Shown here piece after piece: positions 1-7,343 of a DNA stretch of 14,935 bases. The stretch is from an uncultured Eubacteriales bacterium (GTDB taxonomy: Bacteria > Bacillota > Clostridia > Oscillospirales > Acutalibacteraceae). The notes beneath the pieces are model-generated. The model worked only from the letters and a program-made list of their open reading frames with translations, did no database searches and was not told the DNA's origin. Position 1 is the stretch's first letter. Each line of letters starts with the position of its first letter. Location of the stretch: NCBI GenBank assembly GCA_934408795.1, contig CAKRVQ010000008.1, positions 1 to 14,935 on the forward strand, given 5' to 3'. A program made the translations under genes and the position numbers.

Positions 1-725
1 TCCATATTATGACTGACATACAAGACCGTTCTGCCCTGCTTTGCCGCTGCGGTGCGCATCTTGTTTATGCACTTTTTTCTGAACTCGATATCGCCGACCG
101 CAAGCACCTCATCCATTATCATAATGTCACTGTCAAGATGAGCCGCCACAGAGAAAGCGAGCTTGACATACATTCCGCTTGAATATCTTTTCACGGGGGT
201 GTCGATAAACTCCCCGCATTCGGAGAACTCGATTATTTCATCTATTTTGGATGCCGTTTCGGCGCGGCTCATCCCGAGGATCGCGCCGTTGAGGTAAATG
301 TTTTCCCTTCCCGTCAGCTCGGGGTGAAAACCCGTTCCCACCTCAAGCATACTGGACACCCTGCCGTTAAGGTATATAGTGCCTGCCGACGGCGCGGTGA
401 TCCTTGAAAGCAGTTTTAAGAGGGTCGATTTTCCGGCACCGTTGCGGCCTATTATGCCCACGGCTTCCCCTCTTTTTATTTCCAGATTGATTCCGTCAAG
501 CGCGGCGAATTCGTCCTCCGCCAGCTTTCTTCCCGAAGAGGTGACACCGCCCGTACGGCGTCCGTCAGAGCCGCCCGCGGTTCCGATCTTTCGATTGGGA
601 TCCTCTTTTCCCAAGATACGCGCAGTCCGACTTTGTATATCCCTTTGCAGTGTGCCGCCGCCTATTTTTCCGAGACGGTAGACCTTTTCGACGCCGTCGA
701 TCCTGATCGCAATGCCGTTATCCAT
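1..725 (-). CDS. ABC exporter ATP-binding protein, Wzt/TagH type (partial)
   Basis: This is the ATPase of an ABC-2 exporter for a lipid-linked polysaccharide or teichoic acid, acting at the cytoplasmic face with the permease encoded just upstream. I translated it directly from the minus strand; 241 residues are visible and the C-terminus lies beyond the left edge. Seen: Walker A GRNGAGKST at residues 93-101, signature YSSGM at 181-185, Walker B IMIMDE at 201-206, and the H-loop histidine at 239. The stretch SSMLEVGTGFHPELTGREN (124-142) is typical of the Wzt/TagH/RfbE branch. About 50 low-complexity, Gly/Arg-rich residues (20-70) precede the first conserved block. The start is ATG at 723-725, with AGGAGGT at 731-737 overlapping the permease stop codon, so the two genes are translated as a pair. 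Whether a C-terminal carbohydrate-binding domain follows cannot be seen. The exported polymer is unknown. Confidence 0.93.
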   Translation of the reverse strand, partial: MDNGIAIRIDGVEKVYRLGKIGGGTLQRDIQSRTARILGKEDPNRKIGTAGGSDGRRTGGVTSSGRKLAEDEFAALDGINLEIKRGEAVGIIGRNGAGKSTLLKLLSRITAPSAGTIYLNGRVSSMLEVGTGFHPELTGRENIYLNGAILGMSRAETASKIDEIIEFSECGEFIDTPVKRYSSGMYVKLAFSVAAHLDSDIMIMDEVLAVGDIEFRKKCINKMRTAAAKQGRTVLYVSHNM

Positions 726-736
726 ACATTACCTCC

Positions 737-1645
737 TCAGACGGTGTCCGCAAAGGTCTTTTCGACCCTGCTGAAGATGATCATACCGAGCACAAATACC
801 GCCGCCGTCACGGCAAGGCTTATCAGCCAAAACGCCGTCGGAAAGCTGCCGACCCCGAAAAAGGCATATCTCAGTATTTCTATGATCGGCGACATGGGAT
901 TGAGCATGCAAAGCGTTTTGTATTCGGCAGGAAGCGATTCCGCAGAATAGATCACGGGCGTAACATACATCCACAATGAGACGCCGAGATTGACAACAAC
1001 GCTCAGATCGCGGTATTTTGCCGTCAGTGACGAAACGATCATTCCGAATCCGAGGGCGAGGATCGCCGTCTGAAGAAGCAGCAACGGAGTCATAAGAGCT
1101 GCGGGGTTGAGGCTTATGCTTACTCCGCGTGCCGCATAGTACACAAGAAAGCCCGCAAACATTACAAATTGTATAAGAAAGTCAAACATTCCCGTTATCA
1201 CCGAAGAAACGGGAACCGCGAGGCGCGGAAAATACACCTTTCCGAACAGGCGGGCGTTGCTCACGAAGGTGGAGGAGGTCTGAAACAGACTGCTTGAGAA
1301 AAAGCTCCACATGACATTTCCGCACATATAAAACAAAAAGTACGGAATACCCGAGCTCGGTATCTTCGCGATCTTGCCGAAAACGATCGTCGACACTGCG
1401 GTCGTAAGAAGCGGAGATATGATTATCCACAACGGACCGAGCACCGTCTGCTTGTATCTTGTGGCAAAATTCTTTTTTACGAAAAGCGCTACCAGATCGC
1501 GGTAACGGAACAACTCTCCCGGGTCGATGTCAAACCAACCTGTCCGCGGTTTGATAACGGTGGTTTCAACCGCTCGCTCTTTGATCTTCTTGCCGTCTTT
1601 ACCGTCTCTGCCGCCTTTAAGGTTTTCATCCGATCGCTCAGCCAT
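737..1645 (-). CDS. ABC-2 type polysaccharide/teichoic acid export permease (Wzm/TagG family)
   Basis: This is the membrane subunit that pairs with the ATPase ending 12 bases downstream. The protein is 302 residues with a charged cytoplasmic N-terminus (1-50), then about six membrane segments near residues 73-92, 102-122, 150-170, 185-207, 217-235 and 271-292. Family landmarks are YKQTVLGPLW (64-73), FGKVYFPR (134-141), the cytoplasmic YRDL (211-214), and NPMSP (249-253). The reading frame stays open 39 codons further upstream, but I chose ATG at 1643-1645 because AAAGGAGG lies seven bases before it and the upstream extension looks like translated spacer. It begins 130 bases after the trkH stop with no clear terminator between, so some read-through from trkAH is possible. 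Homologues export O-antigen, teichoic acid or other undecaprenyl-linked glycans; which one applies here cannot be told. Confidence 0.93.
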   Translation of the reverse strand: MAERSDENLKGGRDGKDGKKIKERAVETTVIKPRTGWFDIDPGELFRYRDLVALFVKKNFATRYKQTVLGPLWIIISPLLTTAVSTIVFGKIAKIPSSGIPYFLFYMCGNVMWSFFSSSLFQTSSTFVSNARLFGKVYFPRLAVPVSSVITGMFDFLIQFVMFAGFLVYYAARGVSISLNPAALMTPLLLLQTAILALGFGMIVSSLTAKYRDLSVVVNLGVSLWMYVTPVIYSAESLPAEYKTLCMLNPMSPIIEILRYAFFGVGSFPTAFWLISLAVTAAVFVLGMIIFSRVEKTFADTV

Positions 1646-1652
1646 GTCTCCG

Positions 1653-1660
1653 CCTCCTTT
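1653..1660 (-). promoter_or_regulatory. Ribosome binding site that fixes the permease start
   Basis: On the minus strand AAAGGAGG precedes ATG 1645 by seven bases. It supports the 302-residue permease rather than the 341-residue reading. Confidence 0.8.
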
Positions 1661-1775
1661 CAAATCAATATCGTTTGTACTCCGCTCCGATGCCGCGGAG
1701 AAGGGTTTATAAGTTGCCCCTTTGTATGCTTTTAATTGCCGTACACCGACCGACCTCAGCATGCCGCTGCCGATC

Positions 1776-3218
1776 TCAGTTTTTCGACCATGTTGTCGGA
1801 GCCAGCCAGATAAGAAGCGGGAATATTTCCAATCTGCCGAGCAGCATTGCGAAGGTCAAAACAAGCTTGGAAAAGACCGAAAATCCGCCGAAAGTCCCTG
1901 CGGGGACCGCATTGCCGAACACCGGCCCTACATTATTGAAGCACGATACCGCTGCGGTGACATTGGTTTCGAAGTTGAACTTATCAAGCGAAAGCAGCAG
2001 GATAATAGCTATAAGGCAGAGCGAATAAACGGTGAAATACGCCGAGACGCTTGAGAGCGTCGCCTCATCCACCTGCTTGCCCTCAGCCCTTACCGCCTTG
2101 ACCGAGCGCGGATGCAAAAGCTTTTTGAGCTCCCTTCCCGCAACCTTTATAAGCATTATTACCCTTGATATCTTGAATCCTCCCGCGGTCGAGCCTGCGC
2201 AGCCGCCCATAAGCATCAGCATTACGATTATGGTTTTTGAGAATGTCGGCCATGCGTTTATGTCAGTGACGGCAAATCCCGTGGTGGTGATTATCGAAGA
2301 CACTTGGAACGCGGCGGTCTTTACCGCCTCGGAGTCGCTTGCAAAAAGTCCCCTTGTATTCCAGAATATAAGGCCCGTGCTGACAAGTATGACCGAAACA
2401 TAGCACCAAAGCTCGCCGCTCTTCACGGCGCTTTTTACCTTGCCTATCAGTAAAAGGTAGTAAAGGTTGAAGTTGATCCCGAACAACGCCATAAACACCG
2501 TTACGACCCACTGGATATAGCTGCTGTAGCCCGCGAGACTGTCATGATGATTGTTGAATCCGCCGGTTCCCGCAGTGCTGAGGGCGTGTATGACGCTCTC
2601 ATAAAGGCTCATTCCGCCGCACAGAAGCATTATGATCTCGGCTGCCGTCATTCCGATATATATGATATAAAGGATCTTTGCCGTGTCGCCCGCCTTCGGC
2701 ATAAGCTTGCCTATAACGGGTCCCGGCATTTCCGCTCTCATTATGTGTATCGAGCGGTCGGTAGTGCTTTTTGTCACCGCCATTATGAGGACAAGCACAC
2801 CCATTCCGCCGATCCAATGGGTGAAGCAGCGCCAAAACTGAAGTCCGTGGCTGAGGCTGCCCACATCGGAAAGCACCGTTGCGCCGGTGGTGGTGATGCC
2901 GCTTGCGGTCTCAAAAAGGGCGTCGACATATGACGGTATTTCGCCGCTTATCACAAAGGGAAGCGCCCCGACAAGCGACAAAAACACCCACACAAGAGCA
3001 ACCACCGCAAAGCCTTCCTTTGCGTATATGACCTTGTTTCCCGTGCGGGTCACCTTTTTTAAGAGAAAACCTATCAAAAATGACCCCGCCGCGACGGCGA
3101 TTATTGAAAAAAGGCTTCTCTCGCCGTATATTGCCGACACTGCGGCAGAGGGCACGAGCAAGATCGAGAGCACCGCCAGCGCGTTGCCGAGGGTGCCGAA
3201 AACAATACGAAGATTCAT
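1776..3218 (-). CDS. trkH: Trk-type potassium uptake transporter, membrane subunit TrkH
   Basis: This is the K+-translocating membrane subunit of a Trk/Ktr system, gated by the TrkA protein encoded immediately upstream. The product is 480 residues, the usual TrkH length, and highly hydrophobic. The four P-loop selectivity-filter repeats of the SKT superfamily are all visible: SGITTTGATV (near 106-115), STAGTGGF (214-221), SSIITTTGFA (308-316) and AGSTAGGFK (341-349). Each keeps the central filter glycine. Its ATG overlaps the trkA stop by four bases (ATGA), so translational coupling is likely and no independent promoter is expected. The nearest purine-rich ribosome site, AAAGGGG, is rather far upstream, consistent with coupling. 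The partner and length favour TrkH over KtrB. Activity of this family is commonly tied to nucleotides bound by the RCK partner; direct regulation here is inferred. Confidence 0.95.
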   Translation of the reverse strand: MNLRIVFGTLGNALAVLSILLVPSAAVSAIYGERSLFSIIAVAAGSFLIGFLLKKVTRTGNKVIYAKEGFAVVALVWVFLSLVGALPFVISGEIPSYVDALFETASGITTTGATVLSDVGSLSHGLQFWRCFTHWIGGMGVLVLIMAVTKSTTDRSIHIMRAEMPGPVIGKLMPKAGDTAKILYIIYIGMTAAEIIMLLCGGMSLYESVIHALSTAGTGGFNNHHDSLAGYSSYIQWVVTVFMALFGINFNLYYLLLIGKVKSAVKSGELWCYVSVILVSTGLIFWNTRGLFASDSEAVKTAAFQVSSIITTTGFAVTDINAWPTFSKTIIVMLMLMGGCAGSTAGGFKISRVIMLIKVAGRELKKLLHPRSVKAVRAEGKQVDEATLSSVSAYFTVYSLCLIAIILLLSLDKFNFETNVTAAVSCFNNVGPVFGNAVPAGTFGGFSVFSKLVLTFAMLLGRLEIFPLLIWLAPTTWSKN

Positions 3219-4591
3219 TCCTGTATCCGCTGCCCCTTTACAATATCGGTCAGATCGCTTATTCTGAGTCCCGCTGCGAGGACGACGACCTTGTCGCCCG
3301 GCAAAATAACATCTTCTCCGGTCGGAATGATCGATCTTCTGCCCCTGATGATGCCCGCGATGAGCGAGTTGTTTTCGGTTATGAGGTCGCGGAGCGGAAT
3401 GGCTTTGTACTTAAAGCTGTCCTTCACGATAAATTCTATCGCCTCCGCCTTACCGTCCATCAGACGGTACAGTGTCTCCATGTTGCTGCCCGCCGAATTC
3501 TCAAGAGCGCGGGCATACCTTGAAACAACATTCACCGTCGTGTTCTTAGGCGAAACGATGCTTTCGAGTCCCAGCCTTTCAGCCATGGCGGCAAGCTCCT
3601 CGCGGTTGACCTTTGCTATTACCTTAGGCACATTCTGAGACGAAGCGAATATGGATATCAGGATATTTTCCTCATCCATACCCGTAAGCGCCACGAAGGC
3701 GTCCGTCGTGCGGAGTCCCTCTTCAAGCAGAAGCTCCTGGGAGGCCCCGTCTCCGTTTATGATCGTTGCGCCCGGGAGGGCGTTGCTCAGCTCCTCACAC
3801 CGCTTGCGGTTGAGTTCGATGATCTTGACACTGTTACCGCCGGCAAGCAGCATCTTGGCAAGATAAAACGCCGTTGTGCTGCCGCCGAGGATCATTATGC
3901 TGCGTGCCTGTTTTTTCAGTATTCCGATCCGCCTCAAAAGCTTCTGTGCCTCATTCGGGGCTGCGGTAATTCCGATCCTGTCGCCGCTCTTAAGGCAAAA
4001 GCTGCCGTCGGGAATAAAGACATCGTCCCCGCGCCTGACCGCACAGACAAGGTATTTACCCGTGTATTTTTTTCTGATATCCGCAAGGCTCATTCCGTCC
4101 AGCGGAGAGCCTTCCCGCATTATCAGCTCTATCATTTCGAAAGTGCGCACCGAAAAGGTCTCGACATTAACGGCGCTCGGAAATTTGAGTATGTTCGCAA
4201 GTTCCTTTGCGGAAAGCATTTCGGGATTTACCGCCACGGAAATGTCCAACTGCTGCTTCATAAATCCGAGACCCGTGTCATTGTACTCCGGGTTGCGTAT
4301 CCTTGCAAAAGTGTGCCCCGCACCCATTCTTTTGGCAAGGAAGCAGGCAAGCATATTAAACTCATCGGAGCCGGTTACCGATACAAAAAGGTCCGCCTTC
4401 TCGACTCCCGCCTCCGAAAGCGTGTCACAGTCGGTACCGCTGCCGCACACGCAGATGACATCATATATGTTGTTGATCTCAGCCGCAACAGACGGGTCCG
4501 TATCGATCGCCACAATATCATGTCCGTCGGATGAAAGGGTGCCGACAAGCGCCCTTCCCACTTTGCCGCAGCCGACAATAATAATCTTCAC
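3215..4591 (-). CDS. trkA: Trk system potassium uptake regulatory protein TrkA
   Basis: This cytosolic, peripheral membrane regulator gates TrkH in response to nucleotides. It is 458 residues, the double-length form typical of TrkA rather than the ~220-residue KtrA. Domains in order: RCK_N 1 (1-120) with GCGKVG at 7-12 and a following acidic DTDP; RCK_C 1 (about 140-215); RCK_N 2 (about 228-345); RCK_C 2 (about 370-455). The second Rossmann glycine loop reads ILGGSTTAFYLA, lacking the regular GxGxxG, so nucleotide binding by the second half may be weakened. The start codon is GTG at 4589-4591, chosen because GAGGT lies eight bases before it and there is no nearby ATG. It overlaps trkH by four bases. 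The only clear promoter upstream is about 540 bases away, at 5140-5168. Confidence 0.95.
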   Translation of the reverse strand: MKIIIVGCGKVGRALVGTLSSDGHDIVAIDTDPSVAAEINNIYDVICVCGSGTDCDTLSEAGVEKADLFVSVTGSDEFNMLACFLAKRMGAGHTFARIRNPEYNDTGLGFMKQQLDISVAVNPEMLSAKELANILKFPSAVNVETFSVRTFEMIELIMREGSPLDGMSLADIRKKYTGKYLVCAVRRGDDVFIPDGSFCLKSGDRIGITAAPNEAQKLLRRIGILKKQARSIMILGGSTTAFYLAKMLLAGGNSVKIIELNRKRCEELSNALPGATIINGDGASQELLLEEGLRTTDAFVALTGMDEENILISIFASSQNVPKVIAKVNREELAAMAERLGLESIVSPKNTTVNVVSRYARALENSAGSNMETLYRLMDGKAEAIEFIVKDSFKYKAIPLRDLITENNSLIAGIIRGRRSIIPTGEDVILPGDKVVVLAAGLRISDLTDIVKGQRIQE

Positions 4592-4748
4592 TTTGTTCTA
4601 CCTCTCAGTTTGTCTGTGTCGGAAAGTCCGTCCGACTTCGGATATGTAATTCACTCTGCCCGACGCATTCACGCTCGGGCGGGACGACAGCGCAGCGGGA
4701 GTTTGATTCCCGTTGATTTAAGCCCGTCAAAGTAAAAAGGGCGAAAAG

Positions 4749-4825
4749 CGCCGAAATACACCGTTTTAGGCCGGTTCGGATTTATTATTGTTCGCCTAAA
4801 AGGCAAGCGAAAGTAATACGAATCT
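4749..4825 (+). repeat. Dispersed repeat family B, copy 1
   Basis: The first 50 bases (4749-4798) match the reverse complement of 10172-10222 with about two substitutions and one single-base gap. The segment that starts TTCGGATTTATTATTG and ends AGTAATACGAA also matches copy 3 at 10301-10344. The two ends TTCGGATT and AGTAATACGAA can pair, so each copy is a hairpin. It sits in the presumed 5' leader of trkA. Function is unknown. Confidence 0.75.
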
Positions 4826-4870
4826 GCCTAAACCTATCAGCCGCGCCGTGATCTGCCGAGCTACAATCCG

Positions 4871-4960
4871 CAGCAGCAAGTCGCAAATCGCAAATTGCAA
4901 CTCACAAGCCGTAAGCCGCCGGCTGCAAGTTATAAGGCGCAAGCAACAAGCCGCAAGTCG
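4871..4960. repeat. Degenerate GCAA-rich low-complexity tract
   Basis: About 90 bases built from short variants of the words GCAAGT, GCAAAT and ACAAGC at spacings of 7 to 10 bases. Units are too diverged to define a clean period. It abuts the left edge of palindromic doublet 1. No coding or regulatory role can be assigned. Confidence 0.5.
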
Positions 4961-4966
4961 ACCGCA

Positions 4967-5115
4967 GGCAGCGCCGCGATGCGCCGAAGGCGCATTAAAC
5001 GGGCAGCGGCAAGCTCTCCTTGCGGGAAGCCTTGCTTTGCGATCGGGCATATGCTTTTGCTCAGTGCTCTGCTGCCCGTTTCGCGCCCTTCTAAAGAAGG
5101 GCGCGCGGCGCTGCC
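4967..5115. repeat. REPIN-like palindromic doublet 1
   Basis: Two head-to-head copies of one unit. The left unit is GGCAGCGCCGCG (4967-4978), an inner hairpin ATGCGCC-gaa-GGCGCAT, then AAACGGGCAGC. The right unit (5071-5115) is the same on the other strand, with a different inner hairpin (GCGCCCTTC/GAAGGGCGC). The outer arms pair over 12 bp and the inner arms over 11 bp, giving a long stem with two opposed side hairpins and a loop of about 60 bases. Positions 4959-5010 are identical to 5263-5314 at 51 of 52 positions by my count. Confidence 0.85.
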
Positions 5116-5139
5116 TTCCGACAGTCGCTACTAAAGCAG

Positions 5140-5168
5140 ATTATACTCTATTTTTTTCTTTCTGTCAA
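5140..5168 (-). promoter_or_regulatory. Perfect consensus sigma-A promoter facing trkA
   Basis: On the minus strand TTGACA (5163-5168) and TATAAT (5140-5145) are separated by exactly 17 bases. Transcription would start near 5133 and run left through palindromic doublet 1, the GCAA tract and family-B copy 1 before reaching trkA, giving a leader of about 540 bases. It could serve trkAH or a separate structured RNA. Confidence 0.75.
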
Positions 5169-5270
5169 TCGCCGCGGGAGCTCCTTTTGTCGACATCGCA
5201 TCGGGATCGAAAAGAACCGATATGCTCTGCCCTATCCCCCCGACGGCAGAGTGCAAACAAACCGACCGCA

Positions 5271-5430
5271 GGCAGCGCCGCGATGCGCCGAAGGCGCATC
5301 AAACGGGCAGCGGCGGCTGCACTCTTAAAAGTGTTGCTTTCCGCTGCAACGCGATCTTCCTGCCGGATTACAGTATTACACCCCCGCTGCCCGTTTTGCG
5401 CCCTCCCGAGGGAGGGCGCGCGGCGCTGCC
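5271..5430. repeat. REPIN-like palindromic doublet 2
   Basis: Same architecture as doublet 1. The left unit 5271-5314 has outer arm GGCAGCGCCGCG, inner hairpin ATGCGCC-gaa-GGCGCAT and inner arm AAACGGGCAGCGG. The right unit 5386-5430 is inverted, with inner hairpin GCGCCCTCC/GGAGGGCGC. Outer arms pair over 12 bp and inner arms over 13 bp, around a loop of about 70 bases. The inner hairpin of the right unit differs from doublet 1 by compensated changes (TTC/GAA versus TCC/GGA), which preserves pairing. Confidence 0.85.
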
Positions 5431-5468
5431 CTCGATCGATTTGCTTTTCACACACCCGGTTTTGTGTT

Positions 5469-5518
5469 GTCCGCCGCCCGTCGGCGCGCGCTGATGTGCG
5501 CGCCGGTGGGCGGCGGAC
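5469..5518. repeat. 50-bp near-perfect palindrome
   Basis: GTCCGCCGCCC (5469-5479) pairs with GGGCGGCGGAC (5508-5518). After a symmetric gt/gt mismatch, CGGCGCGC (5482-5489) pairs with GCGCGCCG (5498-5505) around an 8-base loop. It is followed at 5520-5528 by GTAGGGGCG. It is not followed by a T-run on either strand, so it does not look like a terminator. Confidence 0.8.
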
Positions 5519-5615
5519 GGTAGGGGCGCATAGCGGGCGGCAGATAATGGACGGTGCCACGAACGACGGTCGGGTTTCAGGCAGCCCGGCAGCGGTTATG
5601 ATGCGAGTATGTTTT

Positions 5616-5770
5616 CGGCGGCGGCGCGCGACCCCGCAGGGGTCGCAAAACGGGGGCGCAGAAATCAGGATCTGCCGCTCGACTTCGTCCTCCGTTACCG
5701 AATGCTCTGTCAACCGCCGAATCTCGCCGCCCCCGTTTTGCCGCGCCTTCGGCGCTTCGCGGCGCCGCCG
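5616..5770. repeat. REPIN-like palindromic doublet 3 (diverged)
   Basis: The left unit has CGGCGGCGGCGCG (5616-5628), an inner hairpin CGACCCC-gca-GGGGTCG, then CAAAACGGGGGC. The right unit ends at 5770 and is the inverted form with inner hairpin GCGCC-ttc-GGCGC. The outer arms pair with one mismatch and the inner arms share AAAACGGGGGC. The sequence differs from doublets 1 and 2, but the layout, the inner-arm core AAACGGG and the length (155 bp) are the same. Confidence 0.75.
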
Positions 5771-5842
5771 AAGCCCCTCGTTTTTCCTCCCCGCTCCCCG
5801 TGCCGTCCGACTCCCCCTCTCCCCGCCCGCCGGAAAACTTCA

Positions 5843-5874
5843 GCGCCCGAACGACTCGTCTGTCGCTCGGGCGC
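5843..5874 (-). terminator. Hairpin terminator of the oad operon
   Basis: A 13-bp stem (5843-5855 with 5862-5874, one G-U pair) and a 6-base loop lie about 47 bases past the oadA stop. On the minus strand the stem is followed after five bases by a short TTTT. The U-run is modest, so termination may be incomplete or rely on Rho. Confidence 0.6.
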
Positions 5875-5921
5875 CTCTTCTTGTTTTGTCTTGTTTTTTT
5901 CGTCCTGTGTTGCCTGATTTA

Positions 5922-7325
5922 TTATCTGAGCAGATCCTCAACATACACGGTGCGCACACCGTCATCCGATCCGCCTTCGGCCTTCTTATTACGCTTGGCA
6001 AGGAACTTCGATGCAACCTGCGGGAAAAGGGCGTAGCTCAAAACATCCTCTTCGCTCTTAGCAAGGTCGCCCGCCTCTTTTCTGTACTTCTCAAACTCCG
6101 GTCCGATAAGGTCGGCGGGACGGCAGGTGATCACCTCTTCATTGCCGATCGCTTTCTTGCGGACCTCCTCGTTGACCTCGCCGGGGACCTGTCCGTACTC
6201 GCCGCGCAAAAGTCCCTTAGACTCCTTCGGGATCATTTTATATCTTTCGCCCGAAAGTACATTCATAACCGCCTGCGTACCCACTATCTGGCTCGTAGGG
6301 GTGACGAGCGGCGGATAACCGAAGTCTTTTCTGACATTCGGGATCTCAGCCAGCACATCATAGAATTTATCCTCTGCGTTTGCCTGCTTCAGCTGCGACA
6401 GGAGGTTCGAAAGCATGCCGCCCGGAACCTGATAAATAAGGGTCTTTGTGTCAACATTAAGAACCTTCGGATCCAGAAAGCCTTCGGCTTTGAGCTTATC
6501 GGCAACCTTGCGGAAATGGGCAGCTGCCTTGCTCAGTTTGTTAAGATCAAGACCGGTATCCCTCTCGGTGCCTCTGAGCGTTGCCACAAGAGCCTCGGTG
6601 GAGGGCTGAGATGTACCGTTTGCAAGGGGAGAAAGTGCGCAGTCGACAATGTCAACGCCCGCCTGCGCCGCCATGAGGTTGGTCATGTCACCCGTGCCGG
6701 TAGTATTGTGAGTGTGAAGATGTATGGGCACCTTCACCTCGGCCTTGAGCTTCTTTACGAGCGAATAGGCGTCGTAAGGAAGCAAAAGGTTCGCCATATC
6801 TTTTATACATATTGTGTCCGCGCCCATTTTTTCAAGCTTCTTTGCCAGCTCTACAAAGTACTCCTCGCTGTGGACCGGGCTTACGGTATAGCTTATGGCA
6901 GCTTCGCATATGCCGCCGTATTTCTTGATGCTCTTCATCGCCTGTTCCATATTACGGGTGTCATTAAGAGCATCGAAAACGCGGATAACATCAATGCCGT
7001 TTTTAATGGACTTTTCTACAAATTCCTCAACGACATCGTCTGCATAATGCTTATAGCCGAGGATATTCTGACCGCGGAGCAGCATCTGCAGCTTGGTGTT
7101 GGGCATTGCGGAACGAAGCTTGCGAAGTCTCTCCCACGGATCCTCATCCAGGAATCTCATGCATGCGTCAAAGGTCGCGCCTCCCCAGCATTCAATCGAC
7201 CAGTAACCGATACTGTCGAGAATTTCGCAAGCGGGAAGCATATCCTCAATGCGCATTCTTGTTGCAGCCTGCGACTGATGGGCGTCACGGAGTATTGTGT
7301 CGGTAATATACAGTTTATCAGACAT
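5922..7325 (-). CDS. oadA: Oxaloacetate decarboxylase alpha subunit, carboxyltransferase domain
   Basis: This cytoplasmic subunit moves the carboxyl group of oxaloacetate to biotin, releasing pyruvate. It is 467 residues and contains the HMG-lyase-like TIM barrel and the following PYC_OADA conserved domain, but no biotinyl domain; biotin is carried by the separate protein encoded two genes upstream. Seen: DTILRDAHQS (9-18) with the metal-ligand aspartate D14, CIKDMANLL with the active-site lysine K175, and HLHTHNTTG with metal histidines H204 and H206. The residue roles come from characterised OadA and pyruvate carboxylase. It is the last gene of the operon, 18 bases after oadB, with GGGAGG eight bases before ATG. 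Methylmalonyl-CoA and glutaconyl-CoA decarboxylases use a different (acyl-CoA carboxyltransferase) alpha subunit, so oxaloacetate is the likely substrate; a transcarboxylase 5S role is the main alternative. Confidence 0.95.
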   Translation of the reverse strand: MSDKLYITDTILRDAHQSQAATRMRIEDMLPACEILDSIGYWSIECWGGATFDACMRFLDEDPWERLRKLRSAMPNTKLQMLLRGQNILGYKHYADDVVEEFVEKSIKNGIDVIRVFDALNDTRNMEQAMKSIKKYGGICEAAISYTVSPVHSEEYFVELAKKLEKMGADTICIKDMANLLLPYDAYSLVKKLKAEVKVPIHLHTHNTTGTGDMTNLMAAQAGVDIVDCALSPLANGTSQPSTEALVATLRGTERDTGLDLNKLSKAAAHFRKVADKLKAEGFLDPKVLNVDTKTLIYQVPGGMLSNLLSQLKQANAEDKFYDVLAEIPNVRKDFGYPPLVTPTSQIVGTQAVMNVLSGERYKMIPKESKGLLRGEYGQVPGEVNEEVRKKAIGNEEVITCRPADLIGPEFEKYRKEAGDLAKSEEDVLSYALFPQVASKFLAKRNKKAEGGSDDGVRTVYVEDLLR

Positions 7326-7343
7326 ATATCTTTCCTCCCGATA

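Larger units (their letters stand above)
4592..5921. other. 1.3 kb gene-free region rich in palindromic repeats
   Basis: Between trkA and oadA I find no credible gene. Frames that stay open on either strand have no ribosome site and low-complexity Arg/Pro/Ala-rich translations caused by GC-rich palindromes. The stretch holds, from left to right: small hairpins in the trkA leader, a family-B repeat (4749-4825), a degenerate GCAA-rich tract (4871-4960), palindromic doublet 1 (4967-5115), a consensus promoter (5140-5168), doublet 2 (5271-5430), a 50-bp palindrome (5469-5518), doublet 3 (5616-5770), a C-rich strand run (5771-5830), and the oadA terminator (5843-5874). Confidence 0.8.

Noticed and set aside
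1646..1762. Longer N-terminus for the ABC permease (341 residues)
   Set aside because: AAAGGAGG sits seven bases before ATG 1645, and the extra 39 residues look like translated spacer.
4592..4760. c-di-AMP (ydaO) riboswitch before trkA
   Set aside because: Several hairpins are present, but I cannot find the conserved blocks of that class by eye; an Infernal search would be needed to claim it.
5165..5713. 182-codon minus-strand frame in the repeat region
   Set aside because: It is created by GC-rich palindromes that leave stops rare; no ribosome site and no recognisable domain.
4967..5770. Transposase-bearing insertion sequence
   Set aside because: The elements are only 150-160 bp and no transposase frame or target duplication is visible.
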